From assembly GCA_038329865.1 (NCBI GenBank), contig JBBQNK010000019.1:1-64000 (forward strand): a DNA stretch of 64,000 nucleotides, written 5' to 3'. Each line of letters starts with the position of its first letter. The first letter of the stretch is position 1. A model generated the notes under the pieces. It ran no database searches and was not told the origin of the DNA. It saw nothing but the letters and a program-made list of their open reading frames with translations. Positions 35,557 through 43,533 of this stretch are shown in pieces. This DNA comes from JANMES01 sp038329865 (GTDB taxonomy: Bacteria > Planctomycetota > Phycisphaerae > Tepidisphaerales > Tepidisphaeraceae). A program made the position numbers and the translations under genes.

Positions 35557-35633
35557 CGTCATCCTGAGGTGCTCCGAAGGAACTGGCTGACCTCCCATGG
35601 AGGCCAGATCCTTCGGAGTACCTCAGGATGACG
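35557..35633. repeat. Inverted pair with CGTCATCCTGAGG arms
   Basis: Two 24-bp arms pair at 23 of 24 positions (35557-35580 with 35610-35633). The loop contains a small palindrome, CCTCC-cat-GGAGG. I recall CGTCATCCTGAG...GAAGGATCT sequences as recurrent in other bacterial phyla, but cannot check this here. Confidence 0.88.
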
Positions 35634-35670
35634 ATACACCTGAAGTCGAAACGCTCCAGTCGTATTTTTC

Positions 35671-35730
35671 CCGTCCCTTTCCGTCCCTTTCCGTACCTTT
35701 CCGTACCTTTCCGTACCTTTCCTTCCCTTT
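35671..35730. repeat. Tandem decamer array (CCGTACCTTT x6)
   Basis: Six consecutive 10-bp units: CCGTCCCTTT twice, CCGTACCTTT three times, then CCTTCCCTTT. A degenerate seventh follows (TTGTACCTGA). No inverted partner was seen, so this may be an unpaired arm or a young tandem expansion. The exact 10-bp register is notable beside the 7- and 8-bp arrays elsewhere. Confidence 0.85.
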
Positions 35731-35859
35731 TTGTACCTGAAATTTTGCACACGAATCCAGCTAGATCATTGTGAAACAAGGACTTGTGGCGTGCAAAAGA
35801 AATCGGAACGTGAAAAACGAAGATTTGAGTCGCGAATTCGTACGGCGAGGGAATATTGA

Positions 35860-36723
35860 TCATTCCACTTCGATGAACTGCACCAGGCAATCAACCAGCG
35901 CCTGCGTGTTCGCGTACGGCTCGCTCAGGCTGAGAGGCAGGAAGACGCCTTGGTTGTGGTCGGACGCAATGATCAAATGTCGCTCGCCGTTCTCGGCGTA
36001 GCCCATGTCTTGCGGCTGGTGGCCGGTGACGATCAGGTTCGTCTTCACGTTCTCCGCGAAAATATCGACCGACGCCGGCGACATGTGCCGGCCCCAGATG
36101 AGCTGGTAGACCGGGCCTACGCGTCGCTTGTAATCCAGGCCGGTGAGCGGGCGGTTGAAAACGGTGTAGTCGAACTTGGGGATCTGATCGTCGGTCGGCA
36201 TCGAGTGGCAGAAGAAAAGCCCGTTCTGCGTGCGGATCGCCAGCGGCAGGGACAGTAAAAATTCAGTGATGGCGACGTTCACCGTGCTGGCGCTGGCGCC
36301 GAAGTCGCGCCGCACGCCGGCGTTGAACGCCTCACACACGCCCAGGCCGGCCTTCATGATGCCTTCGCCGTGGATTTGCGCGAGATCGTGATTGGCCAGC
36401 AGGAAGTGTACCTGGCTGGGGAAGTCGCACTTGAGTTCAGCGGCCCGGAAGAGCAGTTCCCAGCTGCCGTCGGCGCCGTTGGCGTCGAACCGGTCGCCGT
36501 GGATCAGCTCGTGCAGGATGAGATGGCGTTCCGGATGGTTCGGCAGGTCGGCGGCGCGGAGCAGTCGGTCGAAGTTCCGCCGGTGGTCGTGGAGGTCGCC
36601 TGTCATCCAGACTTCGCCCTCCGCGGGCAGGGTGACGACCTGCTGATCGCGAAGAGGGCTCAGCTGATTTTCCTCGGTGGCGGCTCCAAACGCCTCCACG
36701 ACCTGTTCGGCGGACTGCGGCAT
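35860..36723 (-). CDS. Calcineurin-like metallophosphoesterase
   Basis: A 287-residue phosphoesterase. The metal-binding motifs are GDLHDHRRNF (GDxHD), then ANHD in place of the usual GNHD/E, and GHQPQ near the C-terminus. A GDRFD segment lies between. Substrate is unknown; bis(5'-nucleosyl)-tetraphosphatase-like or protein phosphatase roles are possible. ATG 36723 (MPQSAEQVV) is preferred; the frame continues upstream without protein-like character. Confidence 0.82.
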   Translation of the reverse strand: MPQSAEQVVEAFGAATEENQLSPLRDQQVVTLPAEGEVWMTGDLHDHRRNFDRLLRAADLPNHPERHLILHELIHGDRFDANGADGSWELLFRAAELKCDFPSQVHFLLANHDLAQIHGEGIMKAGLGVCEAFNAGVRRDFGASASTVNVAITEFLLSLPLAIRTQNGLFFCHSMPTDDQIPKFDYTVFNRPLTGLDYKRRVGPVYQLIWGRHMSPASVDIFAENVKTNLIVTGHQPQDMGYAENGERHLIIASDHNQGVFLPLSLSEPYANTQALVDCLVQFIEVE

Positions 36724-36794
36724 GGCCCATTCGTATGATGAGCGGGCCGTTTCGTCAAATCGACCGCGGTCTGGCACGGGCTCGGTTTGTCTTT

Positions 36795-36821
36795 CACGCC
36801 GGTCGATGTGCGACCGGCGTG
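36795..36821. repeat. Single GC-rich hairpin (CACGCCGGTCG arms)
   Basis: An 11-bp perfect stem (CACGCCGGTCG/CGACCGGCGTG) with loop ATGTG. The same core (CGCCGGTCG-n-TGTGCGACCGG) recurs in the paired element at 37323-37401. It is located upstream of the phosphoesterase gene. Confidence 0.75.
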
Positions 36822-36850
36822 TCGATCAATCTGAACCAGTCCCTGCGAAA

Positions 36851-37075
36851 TTAAAACTTGTGCAGACCCGACGTGAGGAACGGGATCACGTAAATCCCGG
36901 CCGTCAGGCCGATCATCATGAACTCTTTCCACTTGGTGATCAGGAAGAGCCCGAGCGCCAAAACGGCGAGCCCGGCCGCGTACATCGCGTAGGGTGAAAC
37001 GTCGCGCGTCGCATACTGCAACTGATCCAAATACGGCACGCAATAGGCGTGCAGCGTCTGCCAATATTCGAGCAT
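36851..37075 (-). CDS. Small membrane protein, two helices
   Basis: No family recognised. The 74 residues include two hydrophobic helices, MYAAGLAVLALGLFLI and FMMIGLTAGIYVIPFL. The start ATG is preceded by GATTGAGGTGGGCTC, a good ribosome-binding site, which supports it as a real gene. It lies between two GC-hairpin elements of the same family. Confidence 0.6.
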   Translation of the reverse strand: MLEYWQTLHAYCVPYLDQLQYATRDVSPYAMYAAGLAVLALGLFLITKWKEFMMIGLTAGIYVIPFLTSGLHKF

Positions 37076-37322
37076 GAGCCCACCTCAATCAAAAGAGAAA
37101 TGTTCCAAACGTACCGGGTTTAACCTAGCACGAGTTTGAAAGGAGGCTTGAGAAGTCGAAGGATTTTGATCGGTCGGCAGCCCCTTCTTGCGACGCTTTA
37201 TGCGGTTTATCCCGGGCGTGAGGCGGCCCGCGAAAGGGCGGGCGGCGATTTTGCCCGAATCGCGTTTGCACCCGACTCGGAAAAGATCGTATGGCTAGCG
37301 GCTTTGCTCTTCGATCCTAGTT

Positions 37323-37401
37323 CACTTTGCCTGACACGCCGGTCGCTGTGCGACCGGATTCCGTAGTTCGGTCGCACAGGGACCGGCTGACAGGCAAAGT
37401 G
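37323..37401. repeat. Inverted pair with GCCGGTCGCTGTGCGACCGG arms
   Basis: The left arm starts CACTTTGCCTGACACGCCGG; the right arm ends GGCTGACAGGCAAAGTG. They pair with a few mismatches over about 33 bp. Each arm holds the palindrome GGTCG-CTGTG-CGACC (or TCGCAC/AGGGACC on the right), shared with 36795-36821. Confidence 0.83.
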
Positions 37402-37434
37402 TGCCAGTATCTGCTCTTCCCTCGACTTGGAGTC

Positions 37435-37496
37435 CCGCGAAGGCGCAAGCGATCGGCGGCGCGGTAGGGCGCCGACACTCGCTTGCGCCTTCGCGG
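37435..37496. repeat. Inverted pair with CCGCGAAGGCGCAAGCG arms
   Basis: Arms of 17 bp (37435-37451 and 37480-37496) are perfect complements. The loop contains a GC-rich small hairpin (GGCGC...GCGCC). It lies about 70 bp upstream of ychF. Confidence 0.85.
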
Positions 37497-37564
37497 AGGA
37501 TTTAACGATCAACCCGCCCCGCGCGGTACACGCGGACGAGTTTTCCGGTATTATCGCGACCCCT

Positions 37565-38659
37565 ATGGCACTAGAAGTCGGAATCGTCGGATTGCCTAAC
37601 GTCGGCAAGAGCACGTTGTTCAACGCCCTTACCGCGGCCGGCGCGCTGGCGGCGAATTACCCGTTCGCCACCATCGAGCCGAATGTCGGCATCGTGGCGG
37701 TGCCCGATGAGCGGCTGAACGTGATCAATCAGTTCCAGAAGACGGAAAAGATCATCCCGGCCGCCATCCGCATCGTCGATATCGCCGGCATCGTCCGCGG
37801 GGCCAGCACCGGCGAAGGGCTGGGGAACAAGTTCCTCACGCACATTCGCGAGGTTGATGCAATCCTGCACGTCGTCCGCTGCTTCGGCGGGACGGATATT
37901 CTGCACGTCGAAGGGTCGGTCGATCCGATCCGCGATATCGACACGATCGATACAGAGCTCGCGCTGGCGGACCTGGAGACGGTCACGTCATCCCTCGACA
38001 AGGCCGAGCGGCTGGCGCGCACCGGCGACAAGGAAGCGATCCTGAAGGCCGACCTGCTCAAGAAGGCCAAGGCGCATCTGAACGAAGGCAATCCGCTGCG
38101 GCAGATCGAGATGTCGCCGGAGGAACGCAAGTTGATCAAGTCGCTGGGATTGATCACGGCGAAGAAAGCGCTGTACGTGGCCAACGTCGACGAAAACGAC
38201 GTGCTCGGCGAAAGCCCGTACGTGCAGAAGGTTCGCGATCGCGCCAAGGACGAGGGAGGCGTGGTCGTGCCGGTCTGCGGCAAGCTGGAGAGCGAGCTCT
38301 CCGAACTGCCCGAGGCCGACCGAAAGGAGATGCTCGAGAGCATGGGCCTGAAAGAGCCTGCGCTCGCCACGCTCACCCGCGAGGCGTACAAGCTGCTAGG
38401 CCTGCAGAGCTATTTCACCGCCGGGCCGAAGGAAATTCGCGCCTGGACGATCCCCGTAGGCGCCACCGGCCCACAGGCGGCGGGCGTGATCCATACCGAC
38501 TTCGAAAAAGGTTTCATCCGCGCCGACGTGTATTCGCTCGACGACCTCAAGGCGAACAAAACCGAAGCCGCCATCCGCGCCGCCGGCAAGTTGCGATCGG
38601 AAGGCAAAGCCTACGTGATGAAGGACGGCGACATCGTCCACTTCCACTTCAACGCGTGA
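37565..38659 (+). CDS. ychF: Redox-regulated ATPase YchF (Obg family)
   Basis: A 364-residue P-loop protein of the Obg/YchF group, which prefers ATP and associates with ribosomes. The Walker A motif GLPNVGKST is at residues 8-16. 'DIAGIVRGASTGEGLGNKFL' is the switch II region, and the C-terminal TGS domain contains 'KGFIRADVYSLDDL'. The end MKDGDIVHFHFNA is conserved. Start is ATG 37565; length equals the usual 363-364. Confidence 0.96.
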   Translation: MALEVGIVGLPNVGKSTLFNALTAAGALAANYPFATIEPNVGIVAVPDERLNVINQFQKTEKIIPAAIRIVDIAGIVRGASTGEGLGNKFLTHIREVDAILHVVRCFGGTDILHVEGSVDPIRDIDTIDTELALADLETVTSSLDKAERLARTGDKEAILKADLLKKAKAHLNEGNPLRQIEMSPEERKLIKSLGLITAKKALYVANVDENDVLGESPYVQKVRDRAKDEGGVVVPVCGKLESELSELPEADRKEMLESMGLKEPALATLTREAYKLLGLQSYFTAGPKEIRAWTIPVGATGPQAAGVIHTDFEKGFIRADVYSLDDLKANKTEAAIRAAGKLRSEGKAYVMKDGDIVHFHFNA

Positions 38660-38676
38660 GATGTGTTTTTCTTCAC

Positions 38677-38852
38677 GTAGCACGGGCTACCAGCCCGTGT
38701 CCGATGGCGAGACCACTCCGTCGGGTCGTCAATTTGCAAAACCAAGCTCCGAGATGGATCCGACGAATTGGTTTCGCAGATTGGTTTTTGCCAACTGTTA
38801 ACCCGCCTTGGAATTGGCAACCCGCTGGACACGGGCTGGCAGCCCGTGCTAC
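38677..38852. repeat. REPIN-like inverted pair, GTAGCACGGGCTACCAGCCC family, copy 1
   Basis: Left GTAG (38677-38680) is followed by CACGGGCT-acc-AGCCCGTG. The right side has CACGGGCT-ggc-AGCCCGTG followed by CTAC (38849-38852). The loop is about 130 bp and contains an inner stem (TTGCAAAACCA ... TGGTTTTTGCCAA). It lies between the convergent 3' ends of ychF and the sigma-like gene. Copy 2 is at 62345-62532. Confidence 0.88.
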
Positions 38853-38867
38853 GGAAGACAGAAATTA

Positions 38868-39572
38868 TCAACTCGACATGTAGACGAATGCCCGCCACGC
38901 GAAGTACGCGATCGCCAGGATCAGGAGCAAAACGAAGATCCGGAGCGTCCACCGAATCGTCTGGCGCGGAACGACGAAGTTCCTCACTCGCGTCGAAATG
39001 TAAAGTTGAACCGCCTGCAAATCCGGTGACAGATTCTGGTACGCGGTTTTGAATTCTTCGAGCCGCTCATTGAAAGATTCACTCGCGACCAGCCGCAGCG
39101 ACTGATTCGCCGCCGCCAGGTGATTTGCGGCGGCGGTGGTGGAGCAGTCCATCGCGATGGCGAGCTTGCGCTCGTCGAGGTTCTCGCCGTGGCGGAGAAT
39201 GAACGCCTCGACCTGCTGCGGCGGGAGTTTCCGCATCGCCCGCAGGAACGCGTTGTACGGCAGCTCTTTTCCCGCGGCGAACTGCAGCAGTGGATCGACC
39301 GCACTCGGCTTGCCCGGCCGCTGGCGGAGGTTGAGGATCAGATGGTGCAGGAACCACCGCCATGGCGCGAGCCCGTCCTGCCACTTGGGGGCGGCCGACA
39401 GGGATTGGTCGATTAGCTCCTTCACCAGTTGCAGCCCGCGCTCGGTGCTGCCGCTGATGGCGATCGCGATCCGGCTGACCGACGGGTAGAGTGCGCAGAG
39501 CACCGCTGACAGCGCCTCACTTTGGCCGCTGCTTGCGTTGTGAACGAGATCTTCATCCAGCTCGATCGCCAT
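38868..39572 (-). CDS. Sigma-70-like protein with C-terminal transmembrane anchor
   Basis: A 234-residue protein. Residues ~25-90 resemble ECF sigma region 2 (ALYPSVSRIAIAISGSTERGLQLVKELIDQSL). Residues ~105-155 resemble region 4 (FLRAMRKLPPQQVEAFILRHGENLDERKLAIAMDCSTTAAANHLAAANQSL). The C-terminal ~30 residues form one transmembrane helix (RIFVLLLILAIAYFAWRAF). A membrane-tethered sigma-like factor would need release or act at the membrane; it may instead be degenerate. It is downstream of clpC across a terminator. Confidence 0.6.
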   Translation of the reverse strand: MAIELDEDLVHNASSGQSEALSAVLCALYPSVSRIAIAISGSTERGLQLVKELIDQSLSAAPKWQDGLAPWRWFLHHLILNLRQRPGKPSAVDPLLQFAAGKELPYNAFLRAMRKLPPQQVEAFILRHGENLDERKLAIAMDCSTTAAANHLAAANQSLRLVASESFNERLEEFKTAYQNLSPDLQAVQLYISTRVRNFVVPRQTIRWTLRIFVLLLILAIAYFAWRAFVYMSS

Positions 39573-39615
39573 ACCAATAAACGTGCCCGGATCGAAGTCG
39601 ACCCGGGCACGGCTA
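39573..39615 (-). terminator. Terminator after clpC
   Basis: The hairpin CGTGCCCGG...CCGGGCACG at 39582-39611 is followed, in minus-strand direction, by TTTATT. It lies between the clpC stop and the sigma-like gene. It is oriented to end clpC transcription, with some read-through into the downstream gene possible. Confidence 0.65.
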
Positions 39616-39637
39616 AAAACTCATTGGACTTACAACC

Positions 39638-42172
39638 TTACGTCGCATCGCTCGACGCCTGTGCCAGCGGGGCGCCCTTGTCGTCGGCCGACTTAGTCGA
39701 CAGCGACTCGAAGTACAGGTGCTTGGTCTCCGGCGTTTCGCCGGTGACGGTGATCTTGATCAGATCCTTGCCTTTGAAGTTGCCGCGCAGGATTTCTTCG
39801 CTAAGCGGGTCTTCCACGTTCTGCTCGATCGCTCGACGCAGCGGGCGGGCGCCGAAATCGGCGCTGGTGCCTTTGTCGATCAGGAAGTCTTTGGCTTCCT
39901 GCGTGATCTCGATCCGCAGGCCGTGATCGACCAATCGCTTGGTGACCTTCTTCAGCTCGAACTCCACGATCGTTTCGAGCTGCGTGCGGCCCAGCGGGCG
40001 GAAGACGATGACGTCGTCCAACCGGCCGATGAACTCGGGACGGAAGTAGCGCTCGAGCTCCTTCATCACCGTGGTCTTGATCTGCTGGTAATCGCGTTCT
40101 TCCGAGCTGGCCTTGGAGATCTGCCGCAGACCAAACTGCGGGCCGCCGCCCTTGATCAGCTCTGAACCGATGTTCGAAGTCATGATCATGACGACGTTGC
40201 GGAAGTCGACGTGCCGGCCGAAGCTGTCGGTAAGCCGGCCTTCTTCCATGATCTGCAGGAGCATGTTGAACACGTCCGGGTGCGCCTTCTCGACCTCGTC
40301 GAGCAGCACGACGGAGTACGGCCGGCGGCGGATGCGTTCCGTGAGCTGGCCGCCTTCTTCGTAGCCGACGTAGCCGGGGGGCGCGCCGATGAGACGCGAG
40401 ACGTTGTGCTTCTCCATGTACTCGCTCATGTCGATCTGCACGAGCGCGTCCTCGTCGCCGAACATGAACTCGGCCAATGCCTTGGAGAGCAATGTCTTGC
40501 CGACACCCGACGGCCCGAGGAACAAAAACGACCCCATCGGGCGGTTCGGGTCTTTCAGGCCGCTGCGTGCTCGGCGGATCGTTTTGCTGATCGCCTTGAT
40601 CGCTTCGTCCTGCGACACGACTCGCTTGTGCAGTTCGTTTTCCAGTTCCAGCAGCCGCTGGGCTTCTTCTTTCTCAAGACGCGTGAGCGGCACGCCGGTC
40701 ATCTTGCTGATGACTTCGGCGATGACTTCTTCGTCCACCACGCCGTCAATTTCCTTGGACTTTTCTCGCCACTGCCGCTGCATCTCTTCCTTCTTCGAGC
40801 GCAGCTGCTCGGCCGAATCGCGGAGCTTGGCGGCTTCTTCGTACTCGGCGTTCTTGACCGCCTCGTCCTTCTGAATGCTCAGCCGCTCGATCTGCTCTTC
40901 CAACTCCGCCAGGTTCGGCGGCTTGGTCATGCTGCGGAGGCGGATGCGTGCGCCGGCTTCATCGAGCACGTCGATGGCTTTGTCCGGAAGGCATCGCCCG
41001 GTGATGTACCGGTCGGACATTTCCACCGCCGCAACGATTGCGGCGTCGAGAATCTGCACGCGGTGATGCGCTTCGTACCGATCGCGCAGTCCTTTGAGGA
41101 TTTCGATCGCGTCTTTCTTGTTCGGCGGTTCCACCGTGATCGGCTGGAATCGGCGAGCCAGTGCCGCGTCTTTCTCGATGTACTTGCGGTATTCGTCAAA
41201 CGTCGTCGCGCCGATGCACTGAATCTCGCCGCGGCTCAGGGCCGGCTTGAGTACGTTGCTGGCGTCGATCGCGCCTTCAGCGCCGCCGGCACCAACCAGC
41301 GTGTGCAATTCGTCGATGAACAGGATGACGTTCTTCGCGCGCCGCACTTCGTTCATCACGGCTTTGATGCGTTCTTCAAACTGACCGCGATACTTCGTGC
41401 CGGCGACCATCATCGCCAGGTCGAGCACCACGATCCGGCGGTCGTGCAGGATTTCCGGCACGCTCGACGAGATGACCATTTGTGCAAGGCCTTCAACGAT
41501 CGCGGTTTTACCCACGCCCGCTTCGCCGAGCAGTACCGGGTTGTTCTTCTGCCGACGGCAGAGGATTTGGATGACGCGTTCGATTTCATTCGTGCGCCCG
41601 ATGACCGGATCGAGCTGACCTTCTTTGGCCAGTTCGGTTAAGTCGCGGCCGAACGAATCGAGCGCTGGGGTTTTGGATTTGCCTTTGGCACCGCCGCCTG
41701 TCTTTTCCTGTTGCTGGGGTTCTTCGCTTTCCACACCGGCTCCTAGAAGATTTAAAACTTCTTCCCGAACCTCTTCGAGTTTCAAACCGAGATTCATCAG
41801 CACCTGTGCCGCCACTCCGTCGTGCTCGCGGAGCAGGCCGAGTAGCAAATGCTCGGTTCCTACGTAATTGTGATTAAGATTGCGCGCCTCTTCGATCGCG
41901 TACTCGATCACTTTTTTCGCCCGCGGGGTTTGCGGGAGTTTGCCCATGGTGACCATATCCGGGCCGCTTTTCACGAGCTTCTCAACTTCGAGGCGAACTT
42001 TACGCAGGTCGACGTCGAGGTTCTTCAGCACGTTCGCGCCAACGCCCGAGCCTTCTTTAACAAGGCCGAGCAGAATGTGCTCCGTGCCGATGTACTCGTG
42101 GTTAAAGCGCTGCGCTTCCTGATTGGCAAGCGCCATGACTTTCCTGGCCCGATCCGTGAACCGTTCAAACAT
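39638..42172 (-). CDS. clpC: ATP-dependent Clp protease ATPase subunit ClpC
   Basis: An 844-residue AAA+ unfoldase that feeds substrates to ClpP. The order is two Clp-N repeats (near residues 1-150), first AAA module with GEAGVGKT, UVR-like middle region (EYEEAAKLRDSAEQLRSKKEEMQ), second AAA module with GPSGVGKT and the C-terminal D2 small domain. The ClpP-docking loop was not assigned. ATG 42172 (MFERFTDRARKV) is preferred over 42178: AGGAG lies six bases before it and abuts the earlier ATG. It is transcribed alone. Confidence 0.97.
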   Translation of the reverse strand: MFERFTDRARKVMALANQEAQRFNHEYIGTEHILLGLVKEGSGVGANVLKNLDVDLRKVRLEVEKLVKSGPDMVTMGKLPQTPRAKKVIEYAIEEARNLNHNYVGTEHLLLGLLREHDGVAAQVLMNLGLKLEEVREEVLNLLGAGVESEEPQQQEKTGGGAKGKSKTPALDSFGRDLTELAKEGQLDPVIGRTNEIERVIQILCRRQKNNPVLLGEAGVGKTAIVEGLAQMVISSSVPEILHDRRIVVLDLAMMVAGTKYRGQFEERIKAVMNEVRRAKNVILFIDELHTLVGAGGAEGAIDASNVLKPALSRGEIQCIGATTFDEYRKYIEKDAALARRFQPITVEPPNKKDAIEILKGLRDRYEAHHRVQILDAAIVAAVEMSDRYITGRCLPDKAIDVLDEAGARIRLRSMTKPPNLAELEEQIERLSIQKDEAVKNAEYEEAAKLRDSAEQLRSKKEEMQRQWREKSKEIDGVVDEEVIAEVISKMTGVPLTRLEKEEAQRLLELENELHKRVVSQDEAIKAISKTIRRARSGLKDPNRPMGSFLFLGPSGVGKTLLSKALAEFMFGDEDALVQIDMSEYMEKHNVSRLIGAPPGYVGYEEGGQLTERIRRRPYSVVLLDEVEKAHPDVFNMLLQIMEEGRLTDSFGRHVDFRNVVMIMTSNIGSELIKGGGPQFGLRQISKASSEERDYQQIKTTVMKELERYFRPEFIGRLDDVIVFRPLGRTQLETIVEFELKKVTKRLVDHGLRIEITQEAKDFLIDKGTSADFGARPLRRAIEQNVEDPLSEEILRGNFKGKDLIKITVTGETPETKHLYFESLSTKSADDKGAPLAQASSDAT

Positions 42173-42359
42173 GTCCATCTCCTGTTGGTCGGCGTATCAA
42201 TGGCCGACCCCTCATGGCAAGGGTCTCTTATTCGCCATCGACTGAAATGAGCCGATCGAGCGAACGAAACCTCTGGCGCTGTGATTGTAGACCGCCTCTA
42301 ATCGTAATCAAGGAACGGGGAACACCCGATGGCAATAAAAGTTGCGCGGATTGGGCGAA

Positions 42360-42629
42360 TTATTCGAGCTGCTTGGCGGTGTTGTCGTTCTGCAGAAACT
42401 GGTCGGTCGGGATCATCGTGATGCAATCCCACGGGCAGACCTGGTGGCAAAGCGTGCAGCCGATGCAGCGGGGCAGGTCGATGGTGCAAACCTGGAAGAC
42501 GTTCTCGTGGCGCGGGCCGGGGATGGTGCTGATGCAGTCCACCGGGCAGACGCAGAGGCATGCCTCGCAGCCGGTGCACATGTCTTCATCGAGCAGCGCG
42601 AGAACCTTGGGTAGTTTCTTCTTGGCCAT
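42360..42629 (-). CDS. 2x[4Fe-4S] ferredoxin
   Basis: An 89-residue low-potential ferredoxin. Two CxxCxxCxxxC(P) clusters are clear: CTGCEACLCVCP and CIGCTLCHQVCP. From ATG 42629 (after CAGGAGACCG) the N-terminus is MAKKKLPKVLALLDED. Electron carrier role only; no partner oxidoreductase is adjacent. It is divergent from the DedA gene. Confidence 0.9.
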   Translation of the reverse strand: MAKKKLPKVLALLDEDMCTGCEACLCVCPVDCISTIPGPRHENVFQVCTIDLPRCIGCTLCHQVCPWDCITMIPTDQFLQNDNTAKQLE

Positions 42630-42759
42630 CGGTCTCCTGATTGTAGGCATGATGGTCAAGTCGGCAAGCGGGACTGAAATCTTGAGGTTTGTGGCGACAT
42701 TGTGCCCGTCGGGCCGATTCATACAATGCGGCCCGACAACCCTAAGGAAATCAGCTCTC

Positions 42760-43533
42760 ATGGAATTCTTCCACAAGCTCTACGACCTGCTCCGGCACCT
42801 CGCCGACGACGACAAATGGACGGCGATGATCGACTACGTCGGCATCTGGAAGCTGTACACCATTCTCATGACGATCATCTTCTGCGAAACCGGGCTCGTC
42901 ATTCTGCCGTTTTTGCCGGGCGATTCGCTGCTGTTTGGTCTGGGGGCTGTCGGCGCGCGACTGCCTGACGTCATCAATCTCCCGCTGATCACCGTGTTGC
43001 TGATCGTCGCCGCGGTCGTTGGGGATGCGGTGAACTATTGGATCGGATACAAGTTCGGTCCCGCCATCTTCAATCACGGCAGCGCCACCGTTACCGCAGC
43101 TCCGACCGCCGCCGGCGTAGTGGACTACGCGACCGGCTCGGCCCGCGAAAAGCGGTTGGCGGACCGCCTTCTCAATCGCGAACACCTTGATAAAGCCCAC
43201 GCGTTCTACGAGAAGTACGGGGCCAAAACGATCATCCTTGCCCGTTTCGTCCCCGTTGTTCGCACCTTTGCCCCGTTTGTGGCCGGCATTGGCAAGATGA
43301 GCTACGCGAAGTTCTTACTCTATAACGTCATCGGAGGCATCGCCTGGGTTCTGCTGTGCGTGACCGCCGGCTATTTCTTCGGGCAGTTTGAATTTGTGAA
43401 GAAGCGATTTGAACTGGTGATCGTTGCGATCGTGATCATCTCCGTGCTGCCGATGGCGATCGAATTTTGGAAAGCGCGGAAGGATGCGAAGCGCGCCGCG
43501 TTTGAAGTCGTACCTGAGAAGCCCGTGAATTAA
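42760..43533 (+). CDS. DedA family membrane protein
   Basis: A 257-residue VTT/DedA (SNARE-associated) protein. The signature region reads 'ETGLVILPFLPGDSLLFGLGAVGA', then DAVNYWIGYKFG. The second half has KTIILARFVPVVRTFAPFVAGIGKM, the family's conserved Arg/Pro motif, and a last helix (WVLLCVTAGYFFG). DedA proteins flip lipids such as undecaprenyl phosphate or help maintain the proton gradient. Compared with short members it has an insertion rich in Ala/Thr (ATVTAAPTAAGVV). The stop codon overlaps the stop of the convergent gene. Confidence 0.9.
   Translation: MEFFHKLYDLLRHLADDDKWTAMIDYVGIWKLYTILMTIIFCETGLVILPFLPGDSLLFGLGAVGARLPDVINLPLITVLLIVAAVVGDAVNYWIGYKFGPAIFNHGSATVTAAPTAAGVVDYATGSAREKRLADRLLNREHLDKAHAFYEKYGAKTIILARFVPVVRTFAPFVAGIGKMSYAKFLLYNVIGGIAWVLLCVTAGYFFGQFEFVKKRFELVIVAIVIISVLPMAIEFWKARKDAKRAAFEVVPEKPVN

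Larger units (their letters stand above)
35345..35859. other. Gene-free stretch with repeats only
   Basis: These 515 bp hold two repeats listed separately: an inverted pair at 35557-35633 and a decamer tandem array at 35671-35730. The rest is unremarkable AT-richer sequence. A minus-strand frame through 35531-35890 translates the repeats (KGTERYGK-type peptide) and was rejected as a gene. Confidence 0.6.
37076..37564. other. Spacer before ychF holding two inverted repeats
   Basis: This 489 bp spacer contains the elements at 37323-37401 and 37435-37496. The ychF frame is open back to 37427 but runs through the second repeat, so that extension is not coding. The remainder (37076-37322) shows nothing recognisable; a short frame at 37136 has no ribosome-binding site or protein-like composition. 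Confidence 0.6.

Noticed and set aside
35531..35890. Minus-strand frame through the decamer array
   Set aside because: It encodes the repeats themselves (Lys/Gly/Thr/Arg-rich) and no ribosome-binding site is present.
40211..41641. Long plus-strand frame antisense to clpC
   Set aside because: Antisense shadow of a highly conserved gene with strong codon bias.
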